Shown: positions 1 to 13,482 of the stretch, piece after piece
Position numbering within the stretch: the stretch's first letter is position 1
How the letters are laid out: each line of letters opens with the position of its first letter
Notes under the pieces: generated by a model
The model's input: only the letters and a program-made list of their open reading frames with translations
The model's database searches: none
Told to the model about the DNA's origin: nothing
Translations under genes and position numbers: made by a program
NCBI RefSeq assembly: GCF_040412425.1
Contig: NC_089743.1
Span: forward strand, 81,462,471-81,526,470
Length of the DNA stretch: 64,000 nt
Direction: 5' to 3'
From: Macrobrachium rosenbergii
Lineage: Eukaryota; Arthropoda; Malacostraca; Decapoda; Palaemonidae

Positions 1-39
<39 letters not shown>
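1..39. repeat. TA array at window edge
   Basis: Uninterrupted TA that probably continues to the left of the window. Confidence 0.95.
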
Positions 40-42
<3 letters not shown>

Positions 43-335
43 TGTGGAGACATGTGTGAGATGTCACATATATATAAACTGTACATATACATATGCTTTT
101 GGGTTATATTTTTATACATACATACAAAATTAAGTGGTCCCCATACAAGGATGTGACTTCTAAGAAGATAATGATCACTGCCACAATCACACTTTTGAAC
201 AACTTTACTGTGGGTGGATGAATCCCATGCGCGGAAAACTAACACAACACTGGCTCTTTCATACACTTACCCAGGGGGGCATCGAAACCAACACACACGC
301 TGCGCCAATCACATCGCATCATATCTCTATATCTC

Positions 336-336
336 C

Positions 337-367
<31 letters not shown>

Positions 368-428
368 CACTGCATATATATATATGTGTGTGTGTGTGTG
401 CACATGTGTATGTGTATATATATATACA

Positions 429-514
<86 letters not shown>
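336..514. repeat. TA/TG compound microsatellite
   Basis: TA runs interrupted by ACATACAC, a (TG)n block at 386-400 and TTTA steps. Confidence 0.95.
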
Positions 515-518
<4 letters not shown>

Positions 519-2531
519 TGATTTTTTGTAAATTTGTTTGTCCACTACAGAAATCTGAACTGCTTGACAGACCAAGAGAAAATTTTGCACACGGCCCCTA
601 CGTCACCCCAGAAAGGTTTATAACTCAAAATCAAACCCCTACCCCGTGACAGACACACAAATACAGAGAAAACAAATGAAATTTTTGTTTTTACGTCACA
701 TTTTCCTTCAGTTTTCTGGGTTATCCTCATTTTTCACTTGATGCTTCACCTTTTCTTCTGCCGCTGCCAGAAGTATGATTAACTTACAACAATTAATCCT
801 ATATAACAACAATTTTTTATCAGAATTTATGTGAATTTTGATCATAATTTATTATAATAATAAAATTCTTATTACCTCCATAAAACCTACACTGAAAACC
901 TAAATCGATCATTTCTTTCCGTAGTAAGAGAATCCAAATCCACGCATGCGTAGTAGTGGCTAAACACACGCTTTCAGCCAGCAGAAACCACTACAAACTC
1001 TCTTTCTTTCTCTCTCTCTCTCTTTCAAGGCATCACTCAAACACTTGGGAGCGAAATCTATCTCTATCTATGAGGTTTATTACTAAATTATTACCTACAG
1101 AGAACAACGACAAAATTTACAATGCAAAAAGTGGAAGCGGTCAACAATTGGAATTAATTATAGTGCGAAGGGACAAAAAACTTCATTGCATATGGAAGAT
1201 AAGTTTCTTTTCACATTGCTTGTACTGATTACCTGGAAGATAATGACGGGAAATTTTAGATTAAAACTTTACAGGAATGTAGATCATTACATTTGGAAAT
1301 CTTTTCCAAAAGGCACTTGGAGGGTAAATGTATTAGATGCAAATAGGGATGAAATTAAGAAATGACAACTACTGCACTTCGAGTAACTCAAAGTGCTCAC
1401 AGTTTACACAACACGTCAATTCATACCTTTTGCTGGTGTAATCATACGCTATAAGGAATAGTATTCCCATTATTTAGGAAAATAAAATTATTGTTTATGG
1501 TTATATATTAGAATGACATATATTCATTTCTATCTTTTATCAACGTGTATTCATTCAAAACAATAAATAACCGATTGCCTAACATTCCTCCAAGAAGGGA
1601 AAGATCTTGTTTGATTCATGATTACATTATTGTACGAATTGACCAACTTTATAGATGCCCGTACGTGTAACTTTATACACAATTCTACGTTAAGGAATTT
1701 GACGTCACTGTAAAGATAATGAGTTGTAATTTATTATATTATGTTAAAAAGTCCCAAAAACAAATATAAAAAATATATATCACGAGTTGAAGTTAGCCCT
1801 ATAGGAAAGTGTTTTGCCACTTTTTTCTCAATATGGTGAGGGGGTGGAAGGCTAACTCTTGCAGCAATTCACTTAATAATAGGAAAGAAATAAAAAGGTG
1901 TAACAGAGTATAGACTAAATATTTCTTATTAAAAAAATACGTCTATTCCCAAACAATATTAATGAATGAATTTACATTAGAAATAAGGGGTTGGTTCAGT
2001 TTTTTATGAATTGGACAGTGAAGTTTACTTTCAATATAGTAACACATATCATAATAAGACATCATTGGCCGAGGCCTGTACCAAATTGTCAGCACCACAT
2101 GGAAATGTTGATTTGGAATTATAAAAGCCAACAAATAGCATTGAAGGGTCTAACAGTGAAATGAATAACGCCTGTGCATACTTTATTCATATTCTGATCA
2201 GAGCATCTAAGATGCTTCCCAGATGAAAAACAGCAGCAAAGTGTCACAAAAGTGGCGCTAACCTGTCCACACGTGCAACTACCTGTCAGTCGGTTGGAAG
2301 GTATTTAGGTAATACCATCAGTTCATCCATTCTAGTGAGCGGATTATCTCCGCCCACAAACTGTTGTCTACGCATAAGTTTTAACAGCAGTTTCGATGAA
2401 CCAGCAGAAGAGATGACAGGTAAACTCGATCGTGAATACACAGCCTTAGGTTGCTGTATTCTATAATAGTGAATGGGTGTGTTGGAGAGAGTGAGAAAGA
2501 GAATGAGAGGAGATGTAGAGAGAGAGGTGTT

Positions 2532-2533
<2 letters not shown>
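515..2533. other. AT-rich unique DNA, nothing recognised
   Basis: Only short CT (1008-1024) and homopolymer runs were seen. There is no coding, transposon or RNA signature. Confidence 0.6.
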
Positions 2534-2605
<72 letters not shown>

Positions 2606-2671
2606 TTTATCGAATGTCATTCAAAGTTTTACCAGGCAGCCCGGGTTGGTCAGCTAGTGTGTGTGTGTGTG

Positions 2672-2741
<70 letters not shown>
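2534..2741. repeat. GA array, then GT and TA arrays
   Basis: GA at 2534-2604, GT at 2657-2672 and TA at 2676-2740, with about 50 bp of unique sequence between GA and GT. Confidence 0.95.
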
Positions 2742-2743
<2 letters not shown>

Positions 2744-3183
2744 TAAAACCAAAATATGTCTCGGTGAGTGGCCTTCCAAGTCCCTCTTTCATATCGATCG
2801 CAGAGTCCATCCGAGATAAACACGGACGAAGAAAGATAGCAAAATCTACTTCGTGGTTTGAAGAAATTTCGGTTGGTGAACGATTTCTTTCGTGTTGCTT
2901 AAATAATACAAGTTAGGTAGACAAACCTTCAAAAAAAAAAAAATTACGGATGAAATATGTAATTTCTTTTATGCGAGATTTATGTGAGCAATCACCTATC
3001 TAAAAACTCATTTATGTGCAGTTGTTTCAAATCAAAATATATATAATCACACCATCATCACATGATTCAGTTTACAGTTATGCTGTCTTCAGCTGGTTAC
3101 CTAACAAAATAATATTACATATCCGCTTTTATAAGAACACTGCATAGAAAGAAACATCATCATCATCATATCACCATCAAAAG

Positions 3184-3184
<1 letters not shown>

Positions 3185-3243
<59 letters not shown>
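3185..3243. repeat. AAT array
   Basis: Perfect ATA/AAT repeats. Flanks 2742-3184 and 3244-3919 hold nothing recognised. Confidence 0.95.
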
Positions 3244-3244
<1 letters not shown>

Positions 3245-3919
3245 CCTCTTTGGATAATGGATGATATAGCACAGCTTAGTTATCCAACAAAATTCTAACC
3301 TGATCATAAGATTCACATACTCCCTCGTCACAGCTCGTCAACAACATAACAACATACAGCTACAATAAGAACAACTAAGAACCATGACATATGGTGTTGT
3401 GTTTCAATTACCACGATCTGTTTGTGATAAGTGGTTCATTAATGCGACGCAGGGTGAAAATGACGTTTGAGACTACAAGAGACAATGGCAGAACAACACG
3501 CTATTCTTTCCATAGTAATAACGAAGGAACAATAATCGTATACATATTGACACAATGTTCACGTAAATGAAATATACGGATGTGAAGGGGCGTCAAGAAA
3601 ACGAGCTTGATATCTAGAATATCTAGATCATTCTGGCTTTTGTATACAATGATGCCTTCTATAATTACTGCAACAACAATGACAAAGAATCTCGTTGTCT
3701 GTCGATAATTTTAACAGTTTTCCGAGTGAATAAACTGCATATTTCTAACGCTTTTCAAATCTCTCTTTTACCTTCAAGTTAATCTTCAGTCGATACAAAT
3801 ATCTCAAAACCACGACTTTCTGACTTGAATTCATCATTATCAAATATTTAATGAAGTTCTGTATGTTATTGTTACTCGAACACAAACGTCCTTTTTGGAG
3901 TGCGATCGTCTGGAAGGTG

Positions 3920-4012
3920 GGAGGAGGAGGAGGAGGAGGAGGAGGAGGAGGAGGAGGAGGAGGAGGAGGAGGAGGAGGAGGAGGAGGAGGAGGAGGAGAA
4001 GGAGGAGGAGGA
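3920..4012. repeat. GGA array
   Basis: About 30 GGA units with one GAA interruption near 3999. The AT-rich 4013-5262 after it shows no feature apart from a small dyad TTCGAGTTCAACTCGA near 4290. Confidence 0.95.
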
Positions 4013-5260
4013 CAGGGTAAAATGTGACATTTTTAAAATTACTGAATCGTTTTCGTAATGGTGAAAAAACTTGCTTTTTAGTATAAATGTCAGTCTAAAA
4101 CTTTGAAAAGTATGGCATATCACCCATACTGGGGTCAAGAGATTATGATCGAGATCTAAAGACGAAAAATACGAAGATGAAAAATAGCACTTAAAAAAAG
4201 ACCTTCCATTTACTGAATATTACAGTAAGATTGTTGAAATAATAATTGGCTAAAACGAACTTTTCGAAACAAAGCTACAGCTGCTTCGAGTTCAACTCGA
4301 CGAGAAACATCTGGCAAATCGCTGAAAGGTATTTCTAAAAAAATTTCAGAATGAAATTAATGTTTCTAAAAGCAGACGAAAATCATCCGTTATATCCATC
4401 CTGACTGTTTCGTTTTCACTAGTTTCTGAGAGAATTTTGCTTTAGTTTTTTAGGATTATGCGTGTTTGTGTCCACTTACTGAATGACAAATGTCAAAAAC
4501 TAGTTGATACAAAGTGCAATTAACTTCATGCAGAAAAAAAAAAACTTAATGTAAAAAATTATCAGTCATAAATACTGACAAGTGAACGCATTTTTCTATA
4601 AAATATCGAAAGAATTTGCTACAATAGCAAACTTCTCTGTGCATCATTAGAAGCTGTAAAATTTCGAAGTAAAACATATCGAAGAAATTTGGTTATATGC
4701 TACTACTGAATATGTTCCCCTTAAGCACTATAAATTGTAGCCTCAACTGAGATCCCTGAAAAGTGTTTAAAAAAACCTGGGTTCTTGAAAATGTTCAATG
4801 ATAAGAAAATCTACGTGAGGCTAAATGAAAGTTGCTTTAAATAAATCACTGTCAGGAAATTTAAATACCAATTTTATGGTGTTGATTCTCACTTATAAAT
4901 AAAGGACTAATCACTACAAAGGATTTGCGTATTTATGAAAGATACGCAACTAAAAGCAATCCATAAAGTGATAAACCTTGCTTAGCTAACCAATCATCAA
5001 CACGAGGTTAGGAACACAGTCGTATCCAACGACTTCGTTATCACCATCGCCAGGACACATACCCAACCCAATAACAGCATCTAACCATCAACCTCGCAGG
5101 TCCTAACGAAATTGTCTCTGCTATTTTTCTCTTTCTCCCTCCCCCCTCCTCCTCCTCCTCCCACCCCCCCTCTACGTAAAAGACATGATCTCACACCACC
5201 CTCTCCCACTGTCAACACAGTTCGAGTGACACTTATCCTCCCTAACATCAATACGTACTT

Positions 5261-5262
<2 letters not shown>

Positions 5263-5300
<38 letters not shown>
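5263..5300. repeat. CT array
   Basis: Perfect CT run preceded by C-rich CTCCTCCTC/CCCACC sequence (5138-5170). The following 5301-6354 contains a short ATT run at 5706-5727 and nothing else recognised. Confidence 0.95.
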
Positions 5301-5303
<3 letters not shown>

Positions 5304-6350
5304 TTGTTCTTATGTAAAATAGAAACTGAGGTATGTTCCAATTAAATGTGAATAATTAATGCACAAGAAGTACAAATAACATTGAAAAGAACGGAAGAGA
5401 AAATGTTACCAAGTGAGATTTGATGCGCTTTGATTATACTTTTAAGTGAAAAAGTTGTCACCCAGACAAAATGAATCAGATTTCTCTGTGAAGAAAAGTT
5501 TGGTGATTTTAGTGAATATCACAGTAAAAGAAAAAAAAAAGCCCCATTATTTAACTTTAAAAGGGTGCATGATTACTTAAATTGTGTTAAGTAGCATCTA
5601 ACGTTGCTCAAAAAGTGCTGAAAACATTTATGATTGCTTGAAACGAAGTTCCTTAACATCAATACTTTTCACTTTACGATTACGGCACCTTTTAAACCAA
5701 CCGTGATTATTATTATTATTATTATTCAGAGGATGAACCCTATTCATATGGAACGAGATCTGCTAGTGATCAATTACACTGACTTGGGACGATGTACCTT
5801 GAAGCTCCAAGACCTAAAATTTTCCGTGAAATCCCAGTCATGTCCTACGAAAGTAGCGTACGCAATTCGCTTAGCACGCCAAGGCCGATTAGCCAAAGCT
5901 CAACCTTCAGCACAAGGCCAAAACAGCTGGTCGTCATGCTGACTGAATACCAAATATTAGTTTTCTTAAAACAAAAGAAAACAACTGAGAGAAAATAACT
6001 AAGAGAGCCAAAACTAAAACTGGGGAAGACCCAACGGCATATCTACAAAAGAGATAAGGCCGTTTAAAAATATAAGCAAGCAATGAAGGCTCATCTTTTA
6101 ATCGTTTTCAGTGGCGTGCTGTTAACGATGCAATACGAAATAATTTATTGTATAATTATGCGCCTTAATAAGGTATCAAAATACGATAAGTACTACGCAT
6201 CTGATATCTTCAGAGAACAACGCATGAAAAATAATGCTGTTTATAAATTATGAACTACAAGAAATGTTCAACTCCACTTTGTTAACTGAACATGAACATA
6301 GGACTAACATGTTGTAGTGTACGTAAAGATGTTTTGGAAGCAAACAAGTT

Positions 6351-6354
<4 letters not shown>

Positions 6355-6420
<66 letters not shown>
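6355..6420. repeat. GA array
   Basis: Perfect GA run. 6421-6706 after it is unique with no feature seen. Confidence 0.95.
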
Positions 6421-6423
<3 letters not shown>

Positions 6424-6702
6424 TATAGGGTCTGGTGTTAATCTGAGTGTGGGGGTGTATGGGAGAGGAGCGTATTTACCCTTCGTAATCAACCCTCCAT
6501 GTCGGGCCAACTTTTATTATTGGCTGATGGTTTCCGGTGATGAATGGCTAGCGGGAAAGATCACGTTCCGACCAAAAGGATATTATGAACGATTTCGTTC
6601 CGTGGCCGTTTGTATGTGCACCGTACAGAATAGCAATACTTCCATATTTGCATACTCGCAAATAATTACAAAAGCGCACAGATAAATGCACACACACATT
6701 AC

Positions 6703-7215
<513 letters not shown>

Positions 7216-8040
7216 TTTGTTCTTTATCTTGGATGGACAATCGCAAAACCTGTTCCTAAAAATCCTTCCCGCTGTAGCCAAATTCCCCTTCTGCTATAAC
7301 GAGTCTCGACTCAATATTTGCCTTCTAAACCCCTCGGAATCTCAGGGCCCTCTCCTTCACCACTGGGGCAAGGCAAGATGTACTAATGATCTTCTATCCC
7401 CACACTCGGCCATCCTCGCTCAAAAACTTTGAGTGAATCTTATATGTTGTTAAGGGTATATTCAAGGCGTTTGACAGAACCTGGCATAGGGCCGCGTTAG
7501 CCAAATTCAGTGCTTATGAGTCGACTCTGAAAACTTGAATTAATTTTCCTGCCAGACCCTTCTTTCTGTTTATTTAACGAGGCTACGTTCACCCTCTTTA
7601 AAACCTACAGGTGTCCTGCAGGGATCTGTTCTCTCTCCTTGTTTCCATTTTCTTCTTCAACGACCCAGTTTTTCCTCGTCATTTCTTTGACGATTATTCT
7701 GCTTTTCACAAAATTTTTTCTCCTTCCTGCCTCAGCGGTCTTCAAAAGCGCGCTCTAAATGTTGCCGAATATCGTGCGATCATATTAATGGATCTCAAGA
7801 CCAATGTCCTTTTCTATTTATCAAATATTCCGTCTGCCCTCAGAATAATGTTCAAACGTTTGGAAATTACACCCCGAGCAAGTCTTGAAAGGACATGACA
7901 AGGGCTGTCTCTCGATCAATCCTTCCTTCACTCCTTTCCAGAGTGCATAATTCTCTGCCTTCCTTTGCATCTCCTGGATCACTTGACTTATTTTTTTTTT
8001 TTTAAAGAGGTGGTTCTACCCACAGTTTTCCCGCAGTGAC
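7216..8040 (+). pseudogene. Degenerate non-LTR retrotransposon reverse transcriptase
   Basis: RT landmarks of Jockey/RTE-like LINEs occur in the correct order but in different frames. KPVPKNPS is near 7245 (the PVPKKG block). GKARCTNDLLS is near 7370 (GFRKGRSTxDLLS). FKAFDRTWHRAALAKF is near 7460 (the DxxKAFDRVWH block). TGVLQGSVLSPC is near 7610 (the GVPQGSVLSP block). A damaged YADD region (FDDYSAFH) is near 7690, and SRVHNSLPS is near 7940. Stops and frameshifts separate the blocks. No endonuclease domain was seen upstream. Confidence 0.82.
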
Positions 8041-8536
8041 CGAGTGTAATTTGGGAAGACACGCTTACCAAGATCACGGCATCATTACACACACACACAC
8101 ACAAACGAGCGAATGTGCATCTGCATTCTTTACAGAAAATAAATTCGTAGCATAAAGCGGTGGATATATGCGCAGGATACATCCACCGAATAGAATTTTT
8201 TTTTTTGTCCCACAGGAATACCAATATATTTTTGTTTCCTTTACTTTTTGGGGTTCAGTGATATCAATATCATTCTATTTCCACCAAAATCGGTCGTGGG
8301 ATGTAGAGGATGTAAGATATTTTTTTTTTTTTTACAGCGTTTATTTTGCCTCCTCGTGGACCTTGTTGCGAATCAAGCAAGCAGCGCACTTTGTTTATAA
8401 CAGTCTTCATGAATTAATCTAAGGCACTTGCTTTTTACGATGCGGCACCTTAATATTTAATCATTTCACATATTAACAGTAGTATCATCACATAAATCAT
8501 TTTATTCTTTTTCCGCTTAATAAAACATTACCTATT
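8041..8536. other. AT-rich stretch, nothing recognised
   Basis: Short CA run at 8090-8103 and T tracts at 8199-8207 and 8321-8333 only. Confidence 0.55.
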
Positions 8537-8640
8537 AGGAGGAGGAGGAGGAGGAGGAGGAGGAGGAGGAGGAGGAGGAGGAGGAGGAGGAGGAAGAGGA
8601 GGAGGAGGAGGAGGAGGAGGAGGAGGAGGAGGAGGAGAGA
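8537..8640. repeat. GGA array
   Basis: Long GGA run with one AGA interruption near 8594, joining the SINE-like fragment. Confidence 0.95.
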
Positions 8641-8644
8641 GAGA

Positions 8645-8793
8645 AAAAGTAAGGCCAGACCACTGAGCTGATTAACAGCTCTCCTAGGGCTGGCCTGAAG
8701 GATTAGACTTATTTTACGTGGCTAAGAGCCATTTGGTTACTTAGCCGGGACCTACAGCTTATTGTGGAATGAACCACATTATAGCGAGAAATT

Positions 8794-8797
<4 letters not shown>
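8645..8797 (+). mobile_element. SINE-like dispersed repeat fragment
   Basis: The sequence runs from GGCCAGACCACTGAGCTGAT through TTATTTTACGTGGCTAAGA to CTTATTGTGGAATGAACCAC and ends AGCGAGAAATTAAA at a GA array. I recognise it as a repeat common in decapod DNA. It is truncated and enclosed by a GGA array on the left and a GA array on the right. Confidence 0.6.

Positions 8798-8871
<74 letters not shown>
8798..8871. repeat. GA array
   Basis: Perfect GA run directly after the SINE-like fragment. 8872-9519 after it is AT-rich unique DNA with no feature seen. Confidence 0.95.
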
Positions 8872-8872
<1 letters not shown>

Positions 8873-9519
8873 AATGGCCTACCTCAATAACAGTGAACGA
8901 CTTAAGTTCCCGTTTTTCCACAATGACCTAAAAATCAAGATCACCCACAATGAATCAAACAAAAACTTCTTTCAGTTTTCTTCTGAAGATGGAAAGAGAA
9001 ACCCACAAGATTCCTGTGTATAACTTGTTTACTTGTAAATATTTACATATTACTTAAATCTCGAGTACTTTCAGGTCCTAACTGTGACCCTTTTTCAAGA
9101 GATGTGAAGGTAGTCACTGCTCATTTTGAATCAGTTTAAGAGGTGACAAATGCCATCCCGTTCAGTTTACAGACTCTTAGGCGCCGATTCTCTAGATAGA
9201 CGAAATTAGAAGCCACTGATCTGAAATCTTCACTACCTGGTTTGGCAATCTTTGTGTATAATAGGCAACAGTTTATATTAAAATTATTAATACTTGTTAG
9301 AGTTCCTCCCTAAACTTTTACACATGATGATAATCTGCGTTTAAACTCGTATAAGAGTAGCAGTCTTTCCTCCGTAACTCATTTACGTGGTAATTGACAC
9401 TACTTTACTGACATAATTTTCCTTATATATTTTTATTTATTTATTGGTTTGTAGTTAACCGTTTGTTATACCATTGACAGATATCTAGCAGTACACCTCT
9501 CCATGATTTGTAATTATTT

Positions 9520-9581
<62 letters not shown>
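9520..9581. repeat. CA/TA array
   Basis: CA to 9540, then TA to 9581, immediately upstream of the tRNA-like SINE head. Confidence 0.95.
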
Positions 9582-9584
<3 letters not shown>

Positions 9585-9596
9585 TTATTTATTTGA

Positions 9597-10003
9597 GCCT
9601 CGATGGCTCAGTCGGTAGAGCAGCCGCCTAGGACTTTGTAGAGGTCTGTGGCGCGGGTTCAAATCTGCAGCCGACTGGTTAGATAAGGCGGACACTTTGC
9701 TATCCGTGTAGACACCCCGGGATTACGTTAATCAACGGATAGGTTTGCTGAAAGCAAATGGGTGTTACAGACTAATACACACATAAACAAAGCCACTCCA
9801 ACATCTTCTAAAAACATAACAGACATCTCACACGTCTCGAACTGTCGCCCTAAACCGCCCAGTTCTCCTCGCTGCTGGGAGAAAGGGAGCTGGGGATTGG
9901 TATGATACACGTACACATCGTTACAGGGGTCTAAGCGATGTCAGGCAGGGCAGCCGATCGAGGCTACGTCCTACCCCAACGCCAAATCAAAGTCCTTTGA
10001 AAA
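9597..10003 (+). mobile_element. tRNA-derived SINE
   Basis: The head is tRNA-like: A box TGGCTCAGTCGG at 9604-9615 and B box GGTTCAAATC at 9656-9665. The body contains GGACACTTTGCTATCCGTG and GGGTTACAG/GGGTGTTACAG-type sequence, and a 3' part with CGAGGCTACGTCCTACCCC. I recall this layout from decapod repeats. The 3' boundary is uncertain. It is inserted directly after a CA/TA microsatellite. Confidence 0.75.
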
Positions 10004-11187
10004 GAAGGCATCGTGCTTACCCCATATAACCTTCAGAGAGGGTGTCGCCAATAGGGTAGAGCCCTCTGGTTTCTTAACAAACTTCTCAGGATCCGGTTGC
10101 TAGGGCTAAGCCCTAACTTTCACTAACCCCAGTGTCACCTGATACTCATTCCCAGATAAGTCAACCGGTCACCCACCTTCTAAATGAGAGCGCTCATTAT
10201 TTTATCTTCCTATTTCCCCTAGCTATCTCTGATCTTCTAAACTATCTTCCTACTTTCTGAACTGATCTTTTCTTTGCGACATCCGGTCTCACTTTATCTT
10301 TATCTTTTTCTTACTCTTCTTCCTCCTATCAAATCCGTCTCTCTTTACCTGCATCCTAAACACTCCTATTCTCTTCCCCTACCCTCCCTTCTGTTTAGTT
10401 CTTCCATTGCTGTGGCTCCTATTCCCTCTCTTCCCATCTGAGTCGATACCACATAACCCGAAATCTCAAATCCTTTGTACCGCGGGATGACTGCAAAGGC
10501 GCCTTCTAATCCTTTCCAGGGAGGGAAGGTAGGACTGCCGAAATTACTCCTAACTATCCCCTCGTGGTCCCCTTTCTGTAATTGCACTCGTCACGGCAGT
10601 TAACAGCATTCATAACTTGCGAATTATGACCCCTAATGATCGTGCCCCCTTTTCACCACCAATAAGGAGGGGGGAGGAACCATATATATATGGCATCGGA
10701 TTTCTTCTACGGTTATTGGAGTTCCAAACGATCTGAAAGTTGTCTGATGACGCGAATAATCTCCCCACAGACTCGACTTTCCTACTATAAACAGTTCGGG
10801 TGAACTGTCAACAGTTCATCATTTCAAAATCTGGCTTGTCTTTGTATATGTATGAATGCATCAGATGCTAGTTATACATAAAGATCTCCTTCTAACTTGA
10901 ACAGTGCGAAGTAAGCACAGTTCCTACACATTTACATATCTATGAACAAATAAACAAGAAAGGTATTTGTTGCCACTTCGGATTTTCGATTGCTTTCTTC
11001 TCAAATTCAACTTACTGAGCATATACACAGTCATCTCATGATACTGTTAATTATTTTCAACAAAATTTACCAATGCTGCTGATTGTGCAATGGTCAGATT
11101 TGATGTAGGTATGTATTTATTTCTAAGTTCCTATTCAGTTTTGCCTCTGGTGTGAAAAAGTGCCTATATTTAAGAATTTGCATGCAA
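10004..11187. other. Unassigned moderately GC-rich stretch after the SINE
   Basis: It contains a pyrimidine-rich section (10200-10400), CCAATAAGGAGGGGGG near 10660 and AACAGTTCGGGTGAACTGTC at 10791-10810, a short dyad. It may be the far 3' part of a longer retroposon. No coding signature was seen. Confidence 0.4.
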
Positions 11188-11188
11188 G

Positions 11189-11275
<87 letters not shown>

Positions 11276-11342
11276 TATATATATATACACACATATATAT
11301 GTGTGTGTGTGTGTGCGCGATGTGCATAATATATATATATAT
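11188..11342. repeat. TA/CA/GT compound array
   Basis: TA to 11264, mixed ACACACATAT blocks, GT at 11301-11314 and TA to 11342. Confidence 0.95.
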
Positions 11343-11803
11343 AAATTACCGGGACTACACACAGATTATTGATCACCAATAGTCGAGTTATTCTCAAGAA
11401 CATTGAAAGGTGGACGAGTGGTTATGCCCAAGAGAGATGTTAGCATAGCCACTTTTTGAAAATAATTGCATGAAGATTACATTTTCAAGCTAATTTGTCT
11501 TCTTAGATATTTCATACATCTAACCCTTAACGGTATGAAAGGCTAAACACACTCTAGAGAATTCACAGCCTAACCTTTGACAATATTTACTGTCCTGAAT
11601 GAGTTACAGGAATATTAAACAAAAAATATTACTTTGCCCACTGTCACCGTCTACGCCCTCCAAAAGGCAGTTTTTTTCATCAGGTCTTTAAAGTAGATGG
11701 ACATTTCCGTATCTACAATTTAATTTAATACGCTGAGAGCTAGTAGTGACCAGAGGATGTTTATCAGGAAAGCTGAAAAACAATTTTTCCTCAGAAACTA
11801 GAA

Positions 11804-11848
11804 TCTCTCTCTCTCTCTCTCTCTCTCCCTCTCTCTCTCTCTCTCTCC
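11804..11848. repeat. CT array
   Basis: CT run with one CCC interruption near 11827. 11343-11803 before it is AT-rich with no feature. Confidence 0.92.
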
Positions 11849-13312
11849 AGTATACGACCAAAACTCAACTCCCAAGAAACTATGCTTGTAGTTGTCGAAT
11901 GGGGAGAATCCCTTCCCCACCTCACCCCACCCCCACCACCCCCGGGTGTTATCCTCCCCGCAGCTTTCCAGCCTCAGCGCCGACTTTTCTCCATCGTCAC
12001 CAAAATTTCACGACAACGTCTCTTAATGCATTTTAGCCCAAGATGCTGCCACCACGGGGGTGGGGTGGATGGCCCGGGAGGAAGGGGAGGAGATAAAAAA
12101 AAAAAACCGGACGTGAAAGATTTGCAAGTGACAGTTACACATGTCGGATCTGGACCCCCTAAAATGAACCTGAATTGTTACAATGGAAGATGCAAGGTGA
12201 AGTACGCCCCCGAAGGCCGGGAGTTCACGCGAGGGATCGCTTCACTAAGCGTCTTTTTTTTTTTTTTTTTGCATTCGAGGCTTTGGTTCTTGGGAATCTC
12301 GCAACTTCTCTTCTCTTCGAGCGCTTATCTCATTTTTCCTCAAGATTCTCCGCTTTCCCATCATCCGCGCGATAACTGTTTTCTTTTTTCTACTTATCTC
12401 TCTCCAGATATTTACGGTTTTCACTACACGCTGAGAAGAGCAATCGAGGATTGCCGGTACAAAGCACAACAATGGTTCCACAACAGCCAGTCAGATGTCA
12501 CTTATCGGAGGTGCGAGAGAGGTAAAAATTGATTTGTATTGGCTGTTAAGCACCGTTTTAAAAAGGGCCCGGGTTAACCATAAAAGAATTTTTATGTTCT
12601 CTCCTTCGCTTGAGCATTTTTCTTTAATGGTGGGAAGATGGACACGAAAGAGACCGGGGAATGGGAGAGGGGTGCGGGAGGCAATGCCATGTTCCTCTCT
12701 GAAGCACCTGCACTTATCATATGCAAACAAGTTCCTCGAGGGCCTCTTTATGGGTAGTTCCGTCTTTATCTGTTCGATCTTTCTTTCCCCTTTTCACATC
12801 GGGGTATTTGCCAGAATGTTCTCAAAAATGCACAAATAGTAAATTCCCAATCGATTCGGGTTTCGCTGTGATGTCTGGGATTCCTTCAAAAATTTTTTTA
12901 TTTTCATGACAAATACAAGTGAACTTCGAGGAGACTATTGGCTGGGAACCCGTATTTCTGATGCCGAAATAAAAACTCATGAAATGATAAAAGGTGAGCA
13001 AGGTGGTGTGAAATGAGGTTTCATCAAATCGGTCCTTACCCTGAATTATTAACTACGGTCAAAATCTTTAATATCATTACGTATTCCCTTTACAAGGTAA
13101 TATCTAGTTTAGAGGAACTATACGTAGCCATAAATATTGTTTTCATTTTTCCTTTCACTGTCTCTCTTATTCTCACTCCTTGAAAATAAAATTATTAAGA
13201 GGCTGAAAGACACAAGATCAAGACAACAGAATTTATGTACTGTCTATACGTAGAGCAAAAGACAAAAAAAGGGCTAATGAAGTCCTATGTTATGCATGAC
13301 GCATCTAATTAT
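11849..13312. other. Mixed-composition stretch with an open frame of doubtful status
   Basis: A plus-strand frame of 216 codons spans 11882-12532, but it crosses a C-rich run, a 10-base A tract and a 16-base T tract (12254-12270). It has no domain I recognise and I regard it as chance. The rest to 13312 shows nothing. Confidence 0.5.
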
Positions 13313-13344
13313 AATATATGTGTATATATATAATATATATACAC

Positions 13345-13385
<41 letters not shown>

Positions 13386-13396
13386 TACACACACAT

Positions 13397-13455
<59 letters not shown>
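13313..13455. repeat. TA/CA compound array
   Basis: TA runs with ACACACAT interruptions, directly left of the nested foldback. Confidence 0.95.
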
Positions 13456-13457
<2 letters not shown>

Positions 13458-13482
13458 TATTTGATATATGTTTTATATCACT

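Noticed and set aside
9597..9674. Functional tRNA gene
   Set aside because: A and B boxes are present, but the acceptor stem halves do not pair, the middle is too long for a normal anticodon arm, and a long non-tRNA body follows; a SINE fits better.
11882..12532. 216-codon open frame as a protein gene
   Set aside because: It runs through C-rich, A and T homopolymer tracts, has no recognised domain and no clear splice context.
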